From Streptomyces bicolor (lineage in GTDB: Bacteria > Actinomycetota > Actinomycetes > Streptomycetales > Streptomycetaceae), in NCBI RefSeq assembly GCF_000719285.1, contig NZ_JOFS01000010.1:232250-296249 (forward strand): 64,000 bases of DNA, read 5' to 3'. A program made the translations under genes and the position numbers. A model generated the notes under the pieces. It saw nothing but the letters and a program-made list of their open reading frames with translations, did not search any database and was not told the origin of the DNA. Positions 8,536 through 17,261 of this stretch are shown here, piece by piece (within the stretch, counting starts at the first letter, position 1; each line of letters starts with the position of its first letter).

Positions 8536-10668
8536 TCACCCCGCCTGCGGAACGAACGCACTGGGCGATCCGCTCCACGACACCGCCAACGCCTCACGCG
8601 CCCGGGTGCACGCCACGAACAGCAGGCACCGCTCCCGGAGCAGGTCGGAGTCGTGCTGCAGCGCATCCACGGACGCCGGAGTCACTTCGCGGGCGAAGGG
8701 CAGCGCGCTCGCCGTCGCTCCGAGAACGGCGACACAGCGGAACTCCAGTCCCTTCATGGCGTGCATGGTGGCCAGCCGTACGCCGTCCGTGCCCGGCCCC
8801 GGATTGTCTCTGACCCGCACCACCGGCACCCGGGCCGCGGCCAGCTTGTCGTACGCCTTGTCGAGCAGCACGTTGAAGCGGGCGCACACGCCGATTTCCG
8901 ACGGCCGGACGCCCTGCGCGATCCATTCCCCGACCCGTTCGACGAGTGCCGCGATCTCCGCCTGCTCCGAGCCGTAACCGTGCACATGCGGTCTACGGCC
9001 GTGCAGGAGCGACCGGTAACCCGCCAGGGTGTCGCTGCCCTCACCACCCAGGTCGTCGACCGACACCGGGCTGAGGATGCCCGTCGACCAGGCGAGGATC
9101 TCCTCCGTACTGCGGTAGTTGACGCGCAGGCGGTGTGTGCGCCCGGTCACCGAGATACCGAGCGAACCAAGGGAGACCTTCGAGTCGTAGATCCGCTGGT
9201 GCGGGTCTCCTGTGATGAATAGGTCGTCGCTGCCGGCCGGCACCGCACCGCGCAGGACGCGCCACTGCGCCGGGTGCAGGTCCTGCGCCTCGTCGACGAC
9301 GACATGGTCGTGCGTCGGTGAGGAAGCGGCCAGGAGCTCGGCCGCACGGGCGCACACCTTGAGGTGGGTCGTGGTTTTCTGGCCGCGCAGCATGGACTCG
9401 AACAGCTCGACAGCGGGCCACAGTTGCCCCCGCCTGGTCGTTGACAGTGCGCTGCCGCGACCGCGCCGGGAGGCCGCGCGGTAGTCGTCCAGGGTGCGCA
9501 GATCCTGGGCGAGGACGACGTGGCGGTACTCCTGGGCCAGGAACTGCTCCGTCCAGGGCAGGCCGAGCTTCCTGACGACCCGCTGCCACATCTGCCGCTC
9601 TTCCCGGTCGCCGATCGGGGAGGGCGCCCGGCCGTCGAGGCGGGTGACGATGCCGTGCGCGTAGGCGTTGACCGTGGTCACCTCGACGCGGGTGAGCAGC
9701 GACTCGTCGTCCAGGAGGACGGCCAGGTTCTCCCGCAACGATGCGGCCAGGGCGTTGGTGAACGTGGTGAGCAGCACGCGGGTGTCCGGGGAGCGGGTGA
9801 GCAGGTGCTTGACCCGGTGCAGTGCCGCGACCGTCTTGCCGGTCCCCGGGCCGCCGGTGACCTGCACCGGGCCGCCGTAGGACGTCCGGTAAGCGACGCG
9901 GCGCTGGGAGGGGTGCAGGAAAACCCGCCAGGCCGTGAACGGTTTCTCCAGGATGTCGGCGAGTTCCTCCGGGCCGGTGACCAGGGTGATGCGGCTCGTG
10001 GTGTTGGCGATGACGACGGCCAGGCTCTCGTCCGGGTCGGGTCCCGCGTCGACGGGCCGCCGGACGGCGACCACGTCCTGGTAGACCTCTTCGGGGCTGA
10101 AGCCCTCGGCGAGGTACTGCAGCACCTCGCACTGGTCCTCCGGCAGCAGTGTCTCGAAGGCCCGCAGCTGCGCCTTGTCGACGATGGTCCGCACGGCCCT
10201 GAGCACCTGGTCGTCGATGCCGAGTTCGCGCAGGACGGTGTCCGAGTACGTCGCGAAGAGCAGCGCGTCGGCGGCCGCGGCGGCCTTCTCCAGGGCCGGG
10301 GTCAGCTGCTCGATCGCCGCGACGTTGCGGACCTCCAGCGCACGGGTCGCGGAGTTCGTGGTGTACAGCCGCTTCGCGGCCCAGGTGTATGCGTCGTCGT
10401 GCGGGACGACGTTGACGAGGAGGAAGACGTCACTGCCGTCGTCGGGGGCGAGGACGACGCCGCGCCAGAAGTCGTTGATGCGGATGGTCCGCATGCGGGG
10501 GTCGCGCGCGTTCTCCACGGACTCCAGGTGCAGGCCCTTGTCCGCGTGCAGTTCGGGCACGGTGAGCTGCTGGAACTTCTGCATCGCCTTGCGCACACCG
10601 GCTTTGACGGGCCGTTCCAGGACGTCGTAGCTCTCCCAGAAGCTGTTGGCGAACGCGAGCTGCGGCAC
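8536..10668 (-). CDS. UvrD/Rep-type helicase with N-terminal RelE-like domain
   Basis: This 710-residue protein has two modules. Residues about 1-115 look like a RelE/ParE-fold domain (GLHLESVENARDPRMRTIRI and NVVPHDDAYTWAAKR). Residues about 230-700 are a superfamily 1A helicase with Walker A VTGGPGTGKT near 270, Walker B VVDEAQDLHPAQWRVL near 459, motif IV-like LRVNYRSTEEI, motif V TMHAMKGLEF and motif VI VACTRAREAL. It unwinds DNA with ATP; the RelE-like part may bind RNA or ribosomes or be a structural adaptor. Start GTG 10668 has GGGGAG eight bases upstream; GTG 10677 is also in frame. It is the last gene of the SMC-McrBC operon, 40 bases after mcrC. Confidence 0.86.
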   Translation of the reverse strand: MPQLAFANSFWESYDVLERPVKAGVRKAMQKFQQLTVPELHADKGLHLESVENARDPRMRTIRINDFWRGVVLAPDDGSDVFLLVNVVPHDDAYTWAAKRLYTTNSATRALEVRNVAAIEQLTPALEKAAAAADALLFATYSDTVLRELGIDDQVLRAVRTIVDKAQLRAFETLLPEDQCEVLQYLAEGFSPEEVYQDVVAVRRPVDAGPDPDESLAVVIANTTSRITLVTGPEELADILEKPFTAWRVFLHPSQRRVAYRTSYGGPVQVTGGPGTGKTVAALHRVKHLLTRSPDTRVLLTTFTNALAASLRENLAVLLDDESLLTRVEVTTVNAYAHGIVTRLDGRAPSPIGDREERQMWQRVVRKLGLPWTEQFLAQEYRHVVLAQDLRTLDDYRAASRRGRGSALSTTRRGQLWPAVELFESMLRGQKTTTHLKVCARAAELLAASSPTHDHVVVDEAQDLHPAQWRVLRGAVPAGSDDLFITGDPHQRIYDSKVSLGSLGISVTGRTHRLRVNYRSTEEILAWSTGILSPVSVDDLGGEGSDTLAGYRSLLHGRRPHVHGYGSEQAEIAALVERVGEWIAQGVRPSEIGVCARFNVLLDKAYDKLAAARVPVVRVRDNPGPGTDGVRLATMHAMKGLEFRCVAVLGATASALPFAREVTPASVDALQHDSDLLRERCLLFVACTRAREALAVSWSGSPSAFVPQAG

Positions 10669-10708
10669 GAGGCGCACTCCCCACCCTGAACGGACACTCC
10701 GGAGTCGA

Positions 10709-11920
10709 TCATACGCGCGGGGTGCTCACCAGCCGGTCGGCCACTCTCGCCACGTCCGAGAGCAGCCCGGAGGGTTCCTGGTCGAGGTCGAGGGCGTGCT
10801 GGTGAATGACGATGCCCGCGTGCCGGACCACGTGGGCCGCGTGTGGGGCGTTGCCCTTGGCGTACACCAGGTGACCTTCGCGCAGGCCGAGGGCGGTGCA
10901 GTACGCCAGCATCTGGTAGAGGTCGGCGTCCGGGAAACCGTCCCGCTTCTCGGCCTTGTACTTGGCGTCCACGACGGCGCATGGGGCGCCGTGCGGCCCG
11001 TAGAGCACGAAGTCGGGCTTCATGCGGATCGCGGACGCCTCGTCGAGGTGATGCGGATCCTGGAGCCGCGCCAAGTGCCCGAGGCCACGGCACGCCTCGC
11101 GCAGTGCCACCGTCACGAAGTCCTCGAAGAGCTTGTTCATGTCGAAGAGGAAGCCGTCGATGCGCAGTTCACCGGGCGCGTGCTCGACGGAGGCGTTGTC
11201 CAGGACGATCCGGGCCAGGTGCAGGGCGTGCAGGTAGCGCGAGTTGAGCCGGCTCGGCTGCCAGGCAGGCAGCGGCTGACCCCGCACGATCACCGTGACC
11301 TCGGCCAGGCGGGCACGCTGGTGGAGCAACCCGCGACGCACGTCGTGGGGCACGCCGGGCAACCGCAGGAGACGCTCCACGGCGGCGCGCAGCAGGCGGT
11401 TCTCCGCGATGTCGGTGGTGAACTCGTCGTACTCCACCTCCACCGGCAGCGTCGCGCCGAACCGACGCCGTATCTGCTCGGCTTCCCGGATGCGGCCCCG
11501 GACGACCAGGGACGTCTCCTCGGTCACCCGATATCCCTGGAGGAGCCCCTGCCGCAGGGCGCGGTCAATCTGCCGCTCCACGGCATGGGCGAGGGCGGGC
11601 AGCAGATCGCGGTGCCCGGTGACATCGACGTCCCCGTCCCGCCAACCGCCCTTCGGGTCGAGGCCGTACCCGAGGAGGAAGAAGAGCCGGGCGATGGGGA
11701 CCTTGGGAGTGACGCGCACGGTGACCGGCTCGTCGTCCCCCGGCACCGCGACCGCCACCGCGCCGACCTTGCTGCCGGCCCGCAGGGACCAGTGCCCCGG
11801 GACATACGGATCAGGAGCCGCGTCCACGATGTCCCCGGCCGCCAGTGCCCGCCCGACCGAGTCCGGCAGGGCGACACCTACGGCCGCCGCATGCTCCACG
11901 AGTTCGACGACACAGGTCAC
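10709..11920 (-). CDS. mcrC: McrC-like nuclease subunit (locus 1)
   Basis: This 403-residue protein is of the McrBC 5-methylcytosine restriction system type. McrC carries the PD-(D/E)xK nuclease and stimulates McrB GTP hydrolysis. The nuclease motif is visible: KPDFVLYGP near residue 298 and VVDAKYK near 315. The N-terminal half contains the McrC-typical LRAGSKVGAVAVAV strand, PKVPIARLFFLLGYGL, and RGRIREAEQIRRRFGATLPV followed by EYDEFTTDIAENRLL. GTG 11920 overlaps the mcrB TGA by four bases (GTGA). The frame is open further upstream, but the coupled GTG is the natural start. The UvrD-like helicase follows downstream. Confidence 0.93.
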   Translation of the reverse strand: MTCVVELVEHAAAVGVALPDSVGRALAAGDIVDAAPDPYVPGHWSLRAGSKVGAVAVAVPGDDEPVTVRVTPKVPIARLFFLLGYGLDPKGGWRDGDVDVTGHRDLLPALAHAVERQIDRALRQGLLQGYRVTEETSLVVRGRIREAEQIRRRFGATLPVEVEYDEFTTDIAENRLLRAAVERLLRLPGVPHDVRRGLLHQRARLAEVTVIVRGQPLPAWQPSRLNSRYLHALHLARIVLDNASVEHAPGELRIDGFLFDMNKLFEDFVTVALREACRGLGHLARLQDPHHLDEASAIRMKPDFVLYGPHGAPCAVVDAKYKAEKRDGFPDADLYQMLAYCTALGLREGHLVYAKGNAPHAAHVVRHAGIVIHQHALDLDQEPSGLLSDVARVADRLVSTPRV

Positions 11921-13734
11921 CTCGACGACTCCCGCAGGGCGGCGAGCCCGTACCGCTTCTCGACGTCCACGCCCTCTCCGTAGTGGTACTCCTCCAACAG
12001 GGGCAGGATCTTGGTCCGCCACGTCCGTTCGAGACCGCCCTCCCGATAGACACCCCTCTTCATCAGATACGAGGGCCCGATACGGAAGTCGGCGTCATCG
12101 ATACGGGAGTTGAGCGCGTCGAGCAGGTCGGCCGGCTCGGCGTCGTGTCCCTCGCGGACGAGCCAGCGGCGCAGCAGTCCGCTGGTCGGCTCGGTGCGCG
12201 GGGACAGTTCCACGAAGGCGAAGCGGCGGCGCATCGCCGCGTCGACGAGGGCGATCGACCGGTCGGCGGTGTTCATCGTGCCGATCACGAAGAGGTTGGG
12301 CGGCAGCGCGAAGTCGTCGCCGGAGTACGTCAGCCGGACCGACTTGTTGCGGTACTCCAGCAGGAAGTACAACTCGCCGAAGACCTTGGCCAGGTTGGCG
12401 CGGTTGATCTCGTCGATGATCAGGAAGTGCGGGATGTGCCGGTTGCCCTCGCGGGAGGCCAGATCGGCGAGTTCGCGCAGCGGACCGGCGGTGAGCCGGA
12501 AGGCGACCTCGCGGGTCTGCGGATCCTCCTGCGGCCGGAAGCCCTCGAAGAAGTCCTCGTACGCGTACGACGGATGGAACTGCACGAGCTTGACCTGCTC
12601 GGGCCCGCCACCGAGGAACTCGGCGAGCTTCAGGGCGAGATACGTCTTACCGGTCCCGGGCGGGCCGTACAGCACCAACTGCCGTTCGTCCCACAGCAGA
12701 TCACGCACCTCTCGCAACCAGTCCGTGTCGTGTACGAGGAGTTCCTCGGCCAACTCGTCCGTAGGTTCGGGCAGCTCCAGCTCACGCCGGGCGGTGAGCG
12801 CGGGGATCTCCACGCTCGGGTCCCGCTCGGCGGCCTCGGCCTCCTCGATCAGTTCCTCGTCGCTTATCCCCAGGCCGTCGATAAGGTCCTTCACCGCGGT
12901 CAGGTCGACGACGTCATGCTGCGCGGAGAGCTTCTGCTGGAGCGCCTCGGGCAGGCCCTCGTACGCGTGCCCGTCGTCCGCCCAGTCCACCGGTCGGCGC
13001 AGATCCGACCGGCCGTCCTCGGAAGCGAGCTGCTCGGCGTCGCCCGTGATCTTGCCGACGTACAGCCGACCGCCCGAGATGGTGCACATGGTGTCGCCGG
13101 GCCTCATCCGGGAGAGGAACATGTGCAGTTCCTCGACCAGCTGCACCTTCTGGTTGTACGTCGCGGTGGAGGCGTAGTCCTCCTCGACGGCGGTGCGCAG
13201 CCGGTCCTTGCTGACACCCTGCTCGACACCTTGCCGCAGGTGCCGTGCGCGCAGGGTCACCAAGCCCTCGGACAGCCACAGACGCCGGACGAGGTCGAGG
13301 CCCGAGACGTTGGAGCCGCGTACCAGCCAGGCCCGGTTGGGCCCCCACCACACCTGGTCAAGATAGTCGGAGAGCGGATGGCCGTCGTCCGTCTTCCACT
13401 CCAGCCAGCCGTTCGCACTGCGACCGACCAGAATCTCGGCGGCGGCCGACGGCGAGTTGCACTCGACGTCCCGCGTCGTCTCCAGCCAGCCGGGCCAGTT
13501 GGCCGACTGAGTGAGGACCCCTTCGTCGATCAGCCGCTGCCTCAGCCGGTACGACGACGGCATGCGCACGGGGAACGACGGCACCACCTCGGACCGGCCG
13601 GGAGAACCGGCTAGGACGACAAACTTCTGACTTCCGTTCGTCCCCTTTTCGGTCAGCAGCCGCCCCCGGGCCTCGGGGCCGCCGTTGGGCAGCCGGAGCC
13701 GGAACTCCGGGTACTGCGGGCCGTCGTCGGCCAT
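11917..13734 (-). CDS. mcrB: McrB-like GTPase with DUF4357-like and EVE-like N-terminal domains (locus 1)
   Basis: This 605-residue AAA+ protein is of the McrB type, the GTP-driven motor of modified-DNA restriction. Walker A is LYGPPGTGKTYLALKL near 358, the McrB-specific Walker B region is LIIDEINRANLAKVFGELYF near 436, and sensor/arginine-finger motifs appear in IGTMNTADRSIALVDAAMRR near 475-495. The N-terminus resembles DUF4357 (ECNSPSAAAEILVGRSANGW, near residues 75-95). A stretch near 190-260 (RPGDTMCTISGGRLYVGKIT) resembles an EVE/PUA-like base-reading domain. ATG 13734 follows an AAGGGGGG ribosome site. It is the third gene of a minus-strand operon and is coupled to mcrC. The target modification is unknown. 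Confidence 0.92.
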   Translation of the reverse strand: MADDGPQYPEFRLRLPNGGPEARGRLLTEKGTNGSQKFVVLAGSPGRSEVVPSFPVRMPSSYRLRQRLIDEGVLTQSANWPGWLETTRDVECNSPSAAAEILVGRSANGWLEWKTDDGHPLSDYLDQVWWGPNRAWLVRGSNVSGLDLVRRLWLSEGLVTLRARHLRQGVEQGVSKDRLRTAVEEDYASTATYNQKVQLVEELHMFLSRMRPGDTMCTISGGRLYVGKITGDAEQLASEDGRSDLRRPVDWADDGHAYEGLPEALQQKLSAQHDVVDLTAVKDLIDGLGISDEELIEEAEAAERDPSVEIPALTARRELELPEPTDELAEELLVHDTDWLREVRDLLWDERQLVLYGPPGTGKTYLALKLAEFLGGGPEQVKLVQFHPSYAYEDFFEGFRPQEDPQTREVAFRLTAGPLRELADLASREGNRHIPHFLIIDEINRANLAKVFGELYFLLEYRNKSVRLTYSGDDFALPPNLFVIGTMNTADRSIALVDAAMRRRFAFVELSPRTEPTSGLLRRWLVREGHDAEPADLLDALNSRIDDADFRIGPSYLMKRGVYREGGLERTWRTKILPLLEEYHYGEGVDVEKRYGLAALRESSR

Positions 13735-13825
13735 GGGTTCCCCCCTTTGCACAGCTGGTGCGATCTTGATTGCAGCGTACGGGCCGGCACTGACAGGCCT
13801 GCACGAAATCCTGAAGGCGGCCGGC

Positions 13826-14203
13826 TCAGCTGCCCATGGCACGGAGGACCGTCAGGAGGCTGGTGACCTCCCGCAGTCGTCCGTGGATCTCCTCCGGACG
13901 TGGCGGCAGCTCGTACGTGCGGTAGTGGCATGCCGCGCTCAGCGCCGACCAGGTGGTGCGACATCGGCGGGCGGTGTCGTGGCCCGCGTACCACTCCAGG
14001 CACAGCATGCGGTGCTTGCCGACCCGCGTCATCGACGGAGTGACCCGCCGCCAGTAGGCGTCCAGGGCCTGGTCGAGCGCCATGCGGAGCAGGACCGCGG
14101 CGGCACGGGCGCGGAGGCCGGGAGGCAGGGTGGTCACGGTGTCGGGGGCGGGCAGGAGGAGGCGGGCGGCGGCGGTCACCAGGGCCTCCGGGGACGCGCT
14201 CAT
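13826..14203 (-). CDS. Small helical protein coupled to the SMC-like ATPase
   Basis: This 125-residue protein is predicted to be almost all helix, with conserved-looking aromatic patches (ALDAYWRRVTPSMTR, then MLCLEWYAGHDTARRCRTTW). I do not recognise a family. ATG 14203 overlaps the ATPase stop by four bases, and mcrB starts 91 bases downstream, so it belongs to the same operon. Small proteins in this position beside SMC/ABC-type ATPases often act as a regulatory or bridging subunit, as LmuC does in Lamassu and as middle components do in ABC three-component systems. That assignment here is inference from context; no sequence similarity to LmuC could be tested. Confidence 0.75.
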   Translation of the reverse strand: MSASPEALVTAAARLLLPAPDTVTTLPPGLRARAAAVLLRMALDQALDAYWRRVTPSMTRVGKHRMLCLEWYAGHDTARRCRTTWSALSAACHYRTYELPPRPEEIHGRLREVTSLLTVLRAMGS

Positions 14204-16617
14204 CGGGCGCCCCCGGTGCTCTGGGGCCCAGCACTGCTCCGGATCGCCGCCGCGAGCGCCTTGGTGCGGCGGACGAGATCCTTACGGTCGTCCACAGTCG
14301 GCAGAGGTGTGTGGGCACCCGAGTTGAAGGCCTCGATCAGCGCCCAGCCACCGGGACAGATCCGCTCGACGGCTGCACGGGCAGGCTGCTGCTCGTCGCC
14401 GAACAGGGCGAGTGACACGTACGTCTTGGTGCGATCGAGGGACTCCACGCGCTCCTCCACGGCCCGAAGCCCGAGCCCCTCCTCGTCGCGGAGCCTGCGC
14501 CGTGCCGTCTCCAGACAGGCGGCTTCCACCGCCACCCTGCACATGGCGGGCAGCACATGGTCGGCCACGTCCTGCGGCAGGCCGCGGTCCAGAGAGACAG
14601 CCCGCGCCTCCGCGAGAGCCTGCTCCACCGGGTCGGTGAGCGTCTCTACGCCCACTACGGAGTCCGTCTGGCGGCTCACGCGCAGGACGGTCGCCTTGAT
14701 GCCGAGGTGGGCGACGGCCTGCTGGAGCCGGGTGTCATGGGTGAAGACGATCACCTGCCGGTCCTGGGCGTACGCGTCGAGCACCCGGGCCAGACCCTCG
14801 ACCTTCTCGGGGTCCATGGACTGCACGGGGTCGTCGATGACAAGGAACCCGAACGGACTGTCCGCGTGTGTGGCACGGGGCAGGAAGAGCGAGAGCGCGA
14901 GCGAGTGCAGCTCGCCCTGGCTCATCACGCTATAGGCGGGGGCGGACATGTCGTCCACGGAGACGTCGAGCTCGACCTTCCCGCGACCGGGAGTGCCCAC
15001 GAGGGTGACGGATCCGAGCGTGACGCTGCTGTGCTCGCACAGCTTCTGCCACACCTCCTGCGACCGCTGGGCGAACGGCCGCAGCCGCTCGTCGCGCAGC
15101 TCGTCGATGATCGGCCGCAGCCAGGCCCGCGCCTTGCGCGCGTGCTTGCGGCGCTCGCGCGCGACCTCGGACGCTTCCTCGGCACCGAGCCACTCGGCCA
15201 GTCGTACGGCGAACGGCTGCCAGGCGACGTCATGCGCGGAGAGCCGCTGAACGGCTTCTTCCCGCACCTGCCGGCAGGCGTCGTCCAGGGTCGCCGCGGC
15301 ACGCTCGACGCGGTCCGCCAGCTCCCGGGGGTGGATGACATCCCGGCACTGGACCCACTCCTGCCACACCACCGTGAGCGGGGAGTCCTCGCCGCGCAGC
15401 CACACCGGAACCGGCTGTACGAGGTCGTGCACGGCCCGCACGGCCACCGCCACCTCCTGCCGGGCGGCCTCGGCGTCGGCTGCCTCCGTCTGGAGCCGCT
15501 CCACCTCCGTCCGCGCCTGCTCGGCCCACGCCCGGTCCAGCCGGTTCTCGGCGCCGCAGACCGGGCAGTCCGTGCTCCTCGAGCGCCGCTGGTGCTCGAT
15601 CGCCGCCTCCAGCAGCCGGGCCAGGCGGCGCGCCTCCTCGGCACTGCCGTACCGGGCCTCCTCGGCAGAGGCGGCGGCCTCCCGCAGCCTTCCGACAGCC
15701 CCGCCGACCTCCGCCAGATCCGGCCCGGCGAGGCTCGCGTGCTGTCGCAGCTGGGCCAGCTCGGCCTCGGCGGCCGGGGTACGGCTCCCCAGCAGTGCAC
15801 GCACCCGGCCGAGGTCGCGCTTGGCTCCCGACAGCGCCTGGGTGGCCTCGCGGGACCTGGGGTCGTCGAGCGTGCCCAGCGCGTCGAGGAGCTGCGCGGT
15901 CAGGGCGTCCGCGTGCTTGATCGCCTGCTCGCACTCGCTCGCGGTGTCCTTGACCCGGCCGTCGAACTCGGCGAGCAGTTCGAGCCCGAGGAGCTTGAAG
16001 AAGGCGTCGTGCAGGCCGCCGAGCGTGCCGTTGATCATCGAACCGAGTTCGCTGTACGGCAGGAAGGGCCGGGCGAGGTCCAGCGCCTCGGCGTCGACGA
16101 CCTCCTCCAGCTTCCGCTCCGAGCCGTCCGGTCCCTCGACCTTGGTGCGCGCCTCGTCGACCTTGAGCCCGTGCCAGGTCCGCCGCACGGTGACGGCCTC
16201 GCCCCGGTCGCCGACGGCCAGCTCGACGCAGACCTCGGGGGTGACGTCGGGACTATGCAGGTTGCGCCAGCCCTTCTGCCAGTCGGTGGCCCGTCGTCCG
16301 TCCCATCGGGAGTTGCGTCCCGTCAGCGCGGTCTCGGCGGCCTCGGCGAAGCTCGACTTTCCGGAGCCGTTGGGGCCCGCGACGACGATCAGCCCGGGCC
16401 CGGGCGGCAGTTCGAGCGTGGTCCGCGGACCGACACCGCGCCAGCCGGCCGCAGTGACGGACCGGAGCTGCACGGGCCCGGCGCGACCTCCACTGCTCGT
16501 GGCCGGTTCGTCGGGAACCAGCTCGCGCAGCAGCTCCTGCACCTGAGGCGCGAGGTCCGAGTGGCGCAGTCGGTCGAGGAGGAGAGCGCGGAGGGAGGCA
16601 GGGGGCTGATCGGTCAT
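14200..16617 (-). CDS. SMC/RecF-like ABC ATPase with zinc-hook-like CxxC
   Basis: This 805-residue ATPase has Walker A AGPNGSGKSS near 80-89, a long alpha-helical middle (about 225-560) interrupted near 352 by DCPVCGAENR, a Rad50-type CxxC hook motif, then the ABC signature-like MSQGELHSLALSLFLP near 560, Walker B FLVIDDPVQSMDP near 590 and switch FTHD near 617. Such proteins dimerise around DNA and often act as sensors in defence systems (Lamassu, Wadjet, ABC-3C, RloC-like). ATG 16617 is preferred; a modest GGGA site lies upstream. It is first in the operon with the 125-residue protein, McrB, McrC and the helicase. A consensus TTGACA promoter precedes it. Confidence 0.9.
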   Translation of the reverse strand: MTDQPPASLRALLLDRLRHSDLAPQVQELLRELVPDEPATSSGGRAGPVQLRSVTAAGWRGVGPRTTLELPPGPGLIVVAGPNGSGKSSFAEAAETALTGRNSRWDGRRATDWQKGWRNLHSPDVTPEVCVELAVGDRGEAVTVRRTWHGLKVDEARTKVEGPDGSERKLEEVVDAEALDLARPFLPYSELGSMINGTLGGLHDAFFKLLGLELLAEFDGRVKDTASECEQAIKHADALTAQLLDALGTLDDPRSREATQALSGAKRDLGRVRALLGSRTPAAEAELAQLRQHASLAGPDLAEVGGAVGRLREAAASAEEARYGSAEEARRLARLLEAAIEHQRRSRSTDCPVCGAENRLDRAWAEQARTEVERLQTEAADAEAARQEVAVAVRAVHDLVQPVPVWLRGEDSPLTVVWQEWVQCRDVIHPRELADRVERAAATLDDACRQVREEAVQRLSAHDVAWQPFAVRLAEWLGAEEASEVARERRKHARKARAWLRPIIDELRDERLRPFAQRSQEVWQKLCEHSSVTLGSVTLVGTPGRGKVELDVSVDDMSAPAYSVMSQGELHSLALSLFLPRATHADSPFGFLVIDDPVQSMDPEKVEGLARVLDAYAQDRQVIVFTHDTRLQQAVAHLGIKATVLRVSRQTDSVVGVETLTDPVEQALAEARAVSLDRGLPQDVADHVLPAMCRVAVEAACLETARRRLRDEEGLGLRAVEERVESLDRTKTYVSLALFGDEQQPARAAVERICPGGWALIEAFNSGAHTPLPTVDDRKDLVRRTKALAAAIRSSAGPQSTGGAR

Positions 16618-16688
16618 GGTCTGTTCCCGTTGTCGGGGCGTGGGAGAAGGGGCCACGCGGACTGGTGATGCGTCTTGTTGGCGCTTTC

Positions 16689-16738
16689 AGCATGGCGACA
16701 CCTTGTTAGCACTGTCAACGCATATTCGGGATTCCCGA
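16689..16738 (-). promoter_or_regulatory. Promoter and adjacent inverted repeat for the SMC-McrBC operon
   Basis: On the minus strand a perfect -35 TTGACA (16718-16713) is followed after 18 bases by CATGCT (16694-16689) as a weaker -10. This places the transcript start near 16682 and leaves a 65-base leader before ATG 16617. Immediately upstream, TCGGGA 16726-16731 and TCCCGA 16733-16738 form a perfect inverted repeat around a single T, a plausible operator. No gene for a matching repressor is in the operon. Confidence 0.5.
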
Positions 16739-16789
16739 TATTCGAAATTGTGTACGTGCTGGAGATGTCGGACTGGTCGACCAAGCCCG

Positions 16790-17140
16790 CGGGATGCGCT
16801 GTCGCTCGTCGAGGACCGCGTCGAAAGAGCGGCGAACCTGCAACTGCTGAGGAGACCCGAGAACATCGCGAAGCAGGCCGACCTGCCGGCTGCCTGGCTC
16901 CGGAAGCACTTCGCCTCGGATGCCCCGCGCGAGAGTTGGCTGAAGGAGTACGACGCCACCGGCCTGCCCGAGGATGTGACCGGGTTCCCGGAGTTCTACG
17001 AGGCCCGCCGTACACGCATGCGGCAGCGCCTCACCGCCCTCCTGGGGGCGGCGGACTCCGCGGAACAGGCCGTGGACGCACGGGATGCCCTGACCGCCGT
17101 GCCGGATGACGAACCAGATCCGGGGAACGAGGGGCTGTGA
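16790..17140 (+). pseudogene. 3' remnant of a GmrSD-like (DUF262/DUF1524) type IV restriction gene
   Basis: About 116 codons resemble the extreme C-terminus of GmrS/DUF262-DUF1524 proteins: DALSLVEDRVERAANLQLL, then PAAWLRKHFASD, and GFPEFYEARRTRMRQRLTAL before the stop at 17138-17140. The N-terminal NTPase and the HNH nuclease motif are absent, and upstream sequence is taken by the SMC operon promoter. The gene was therefore truncated, most simply when the SMC-McrBC module inserted here. Full-length members cut DNA with glucosylated hydroxymethylcytosine or other modified bases. The match is by eye. Confidence 0.6.
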
Positions 17141-17201
17141 ACAAGAACCTCGAACCGCAGGAGTTCGTCATATCGGTGTACCGGCCACGTTGAACGGCCA
17201 G

Positions 17202-17245
17202 GGGGCGGAACAAGGAGGTCGATCCTCGGCGTCCTGTTCCGCCCC
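17202..17245. terminator. Strong hairpin between convergent units
   Basis: GGGGCGGAACA (17202-17212) pairs perfectly with TGTTCCGCCCC (17235-17245), and GAGG/CCTC (17215-17218 with 17224-17227) forms an inner stem. There is no T-tract, as is common in Streptomyces terminators. It lies between the plus-strand GmrSD remnant and the minus-strand toxin gene that ends at 17262, so it could stop transcription from both sides. Confidence 0.65.
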
Positions 17246-17261
17246 ACCCGGCTGTCCCGAG

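Noticed and set aside
13826..16617. Canonical Lamassu
   Set aside because: An SMC-like ATPase with a small partner is present, but there is no recognisable LmuA effector gene; McrBC follows instead.
11845..16668. Very long plus-strand open frames (589 and 703 codons) opposite McrBC and the SMC ATPase
   Set aside because: They are antisense shadows caused by high third-position GC. They show Val/Leu/Gly/Arg-rich low-complexity sequence without motifs, while the minus strand has clear domain motifs.
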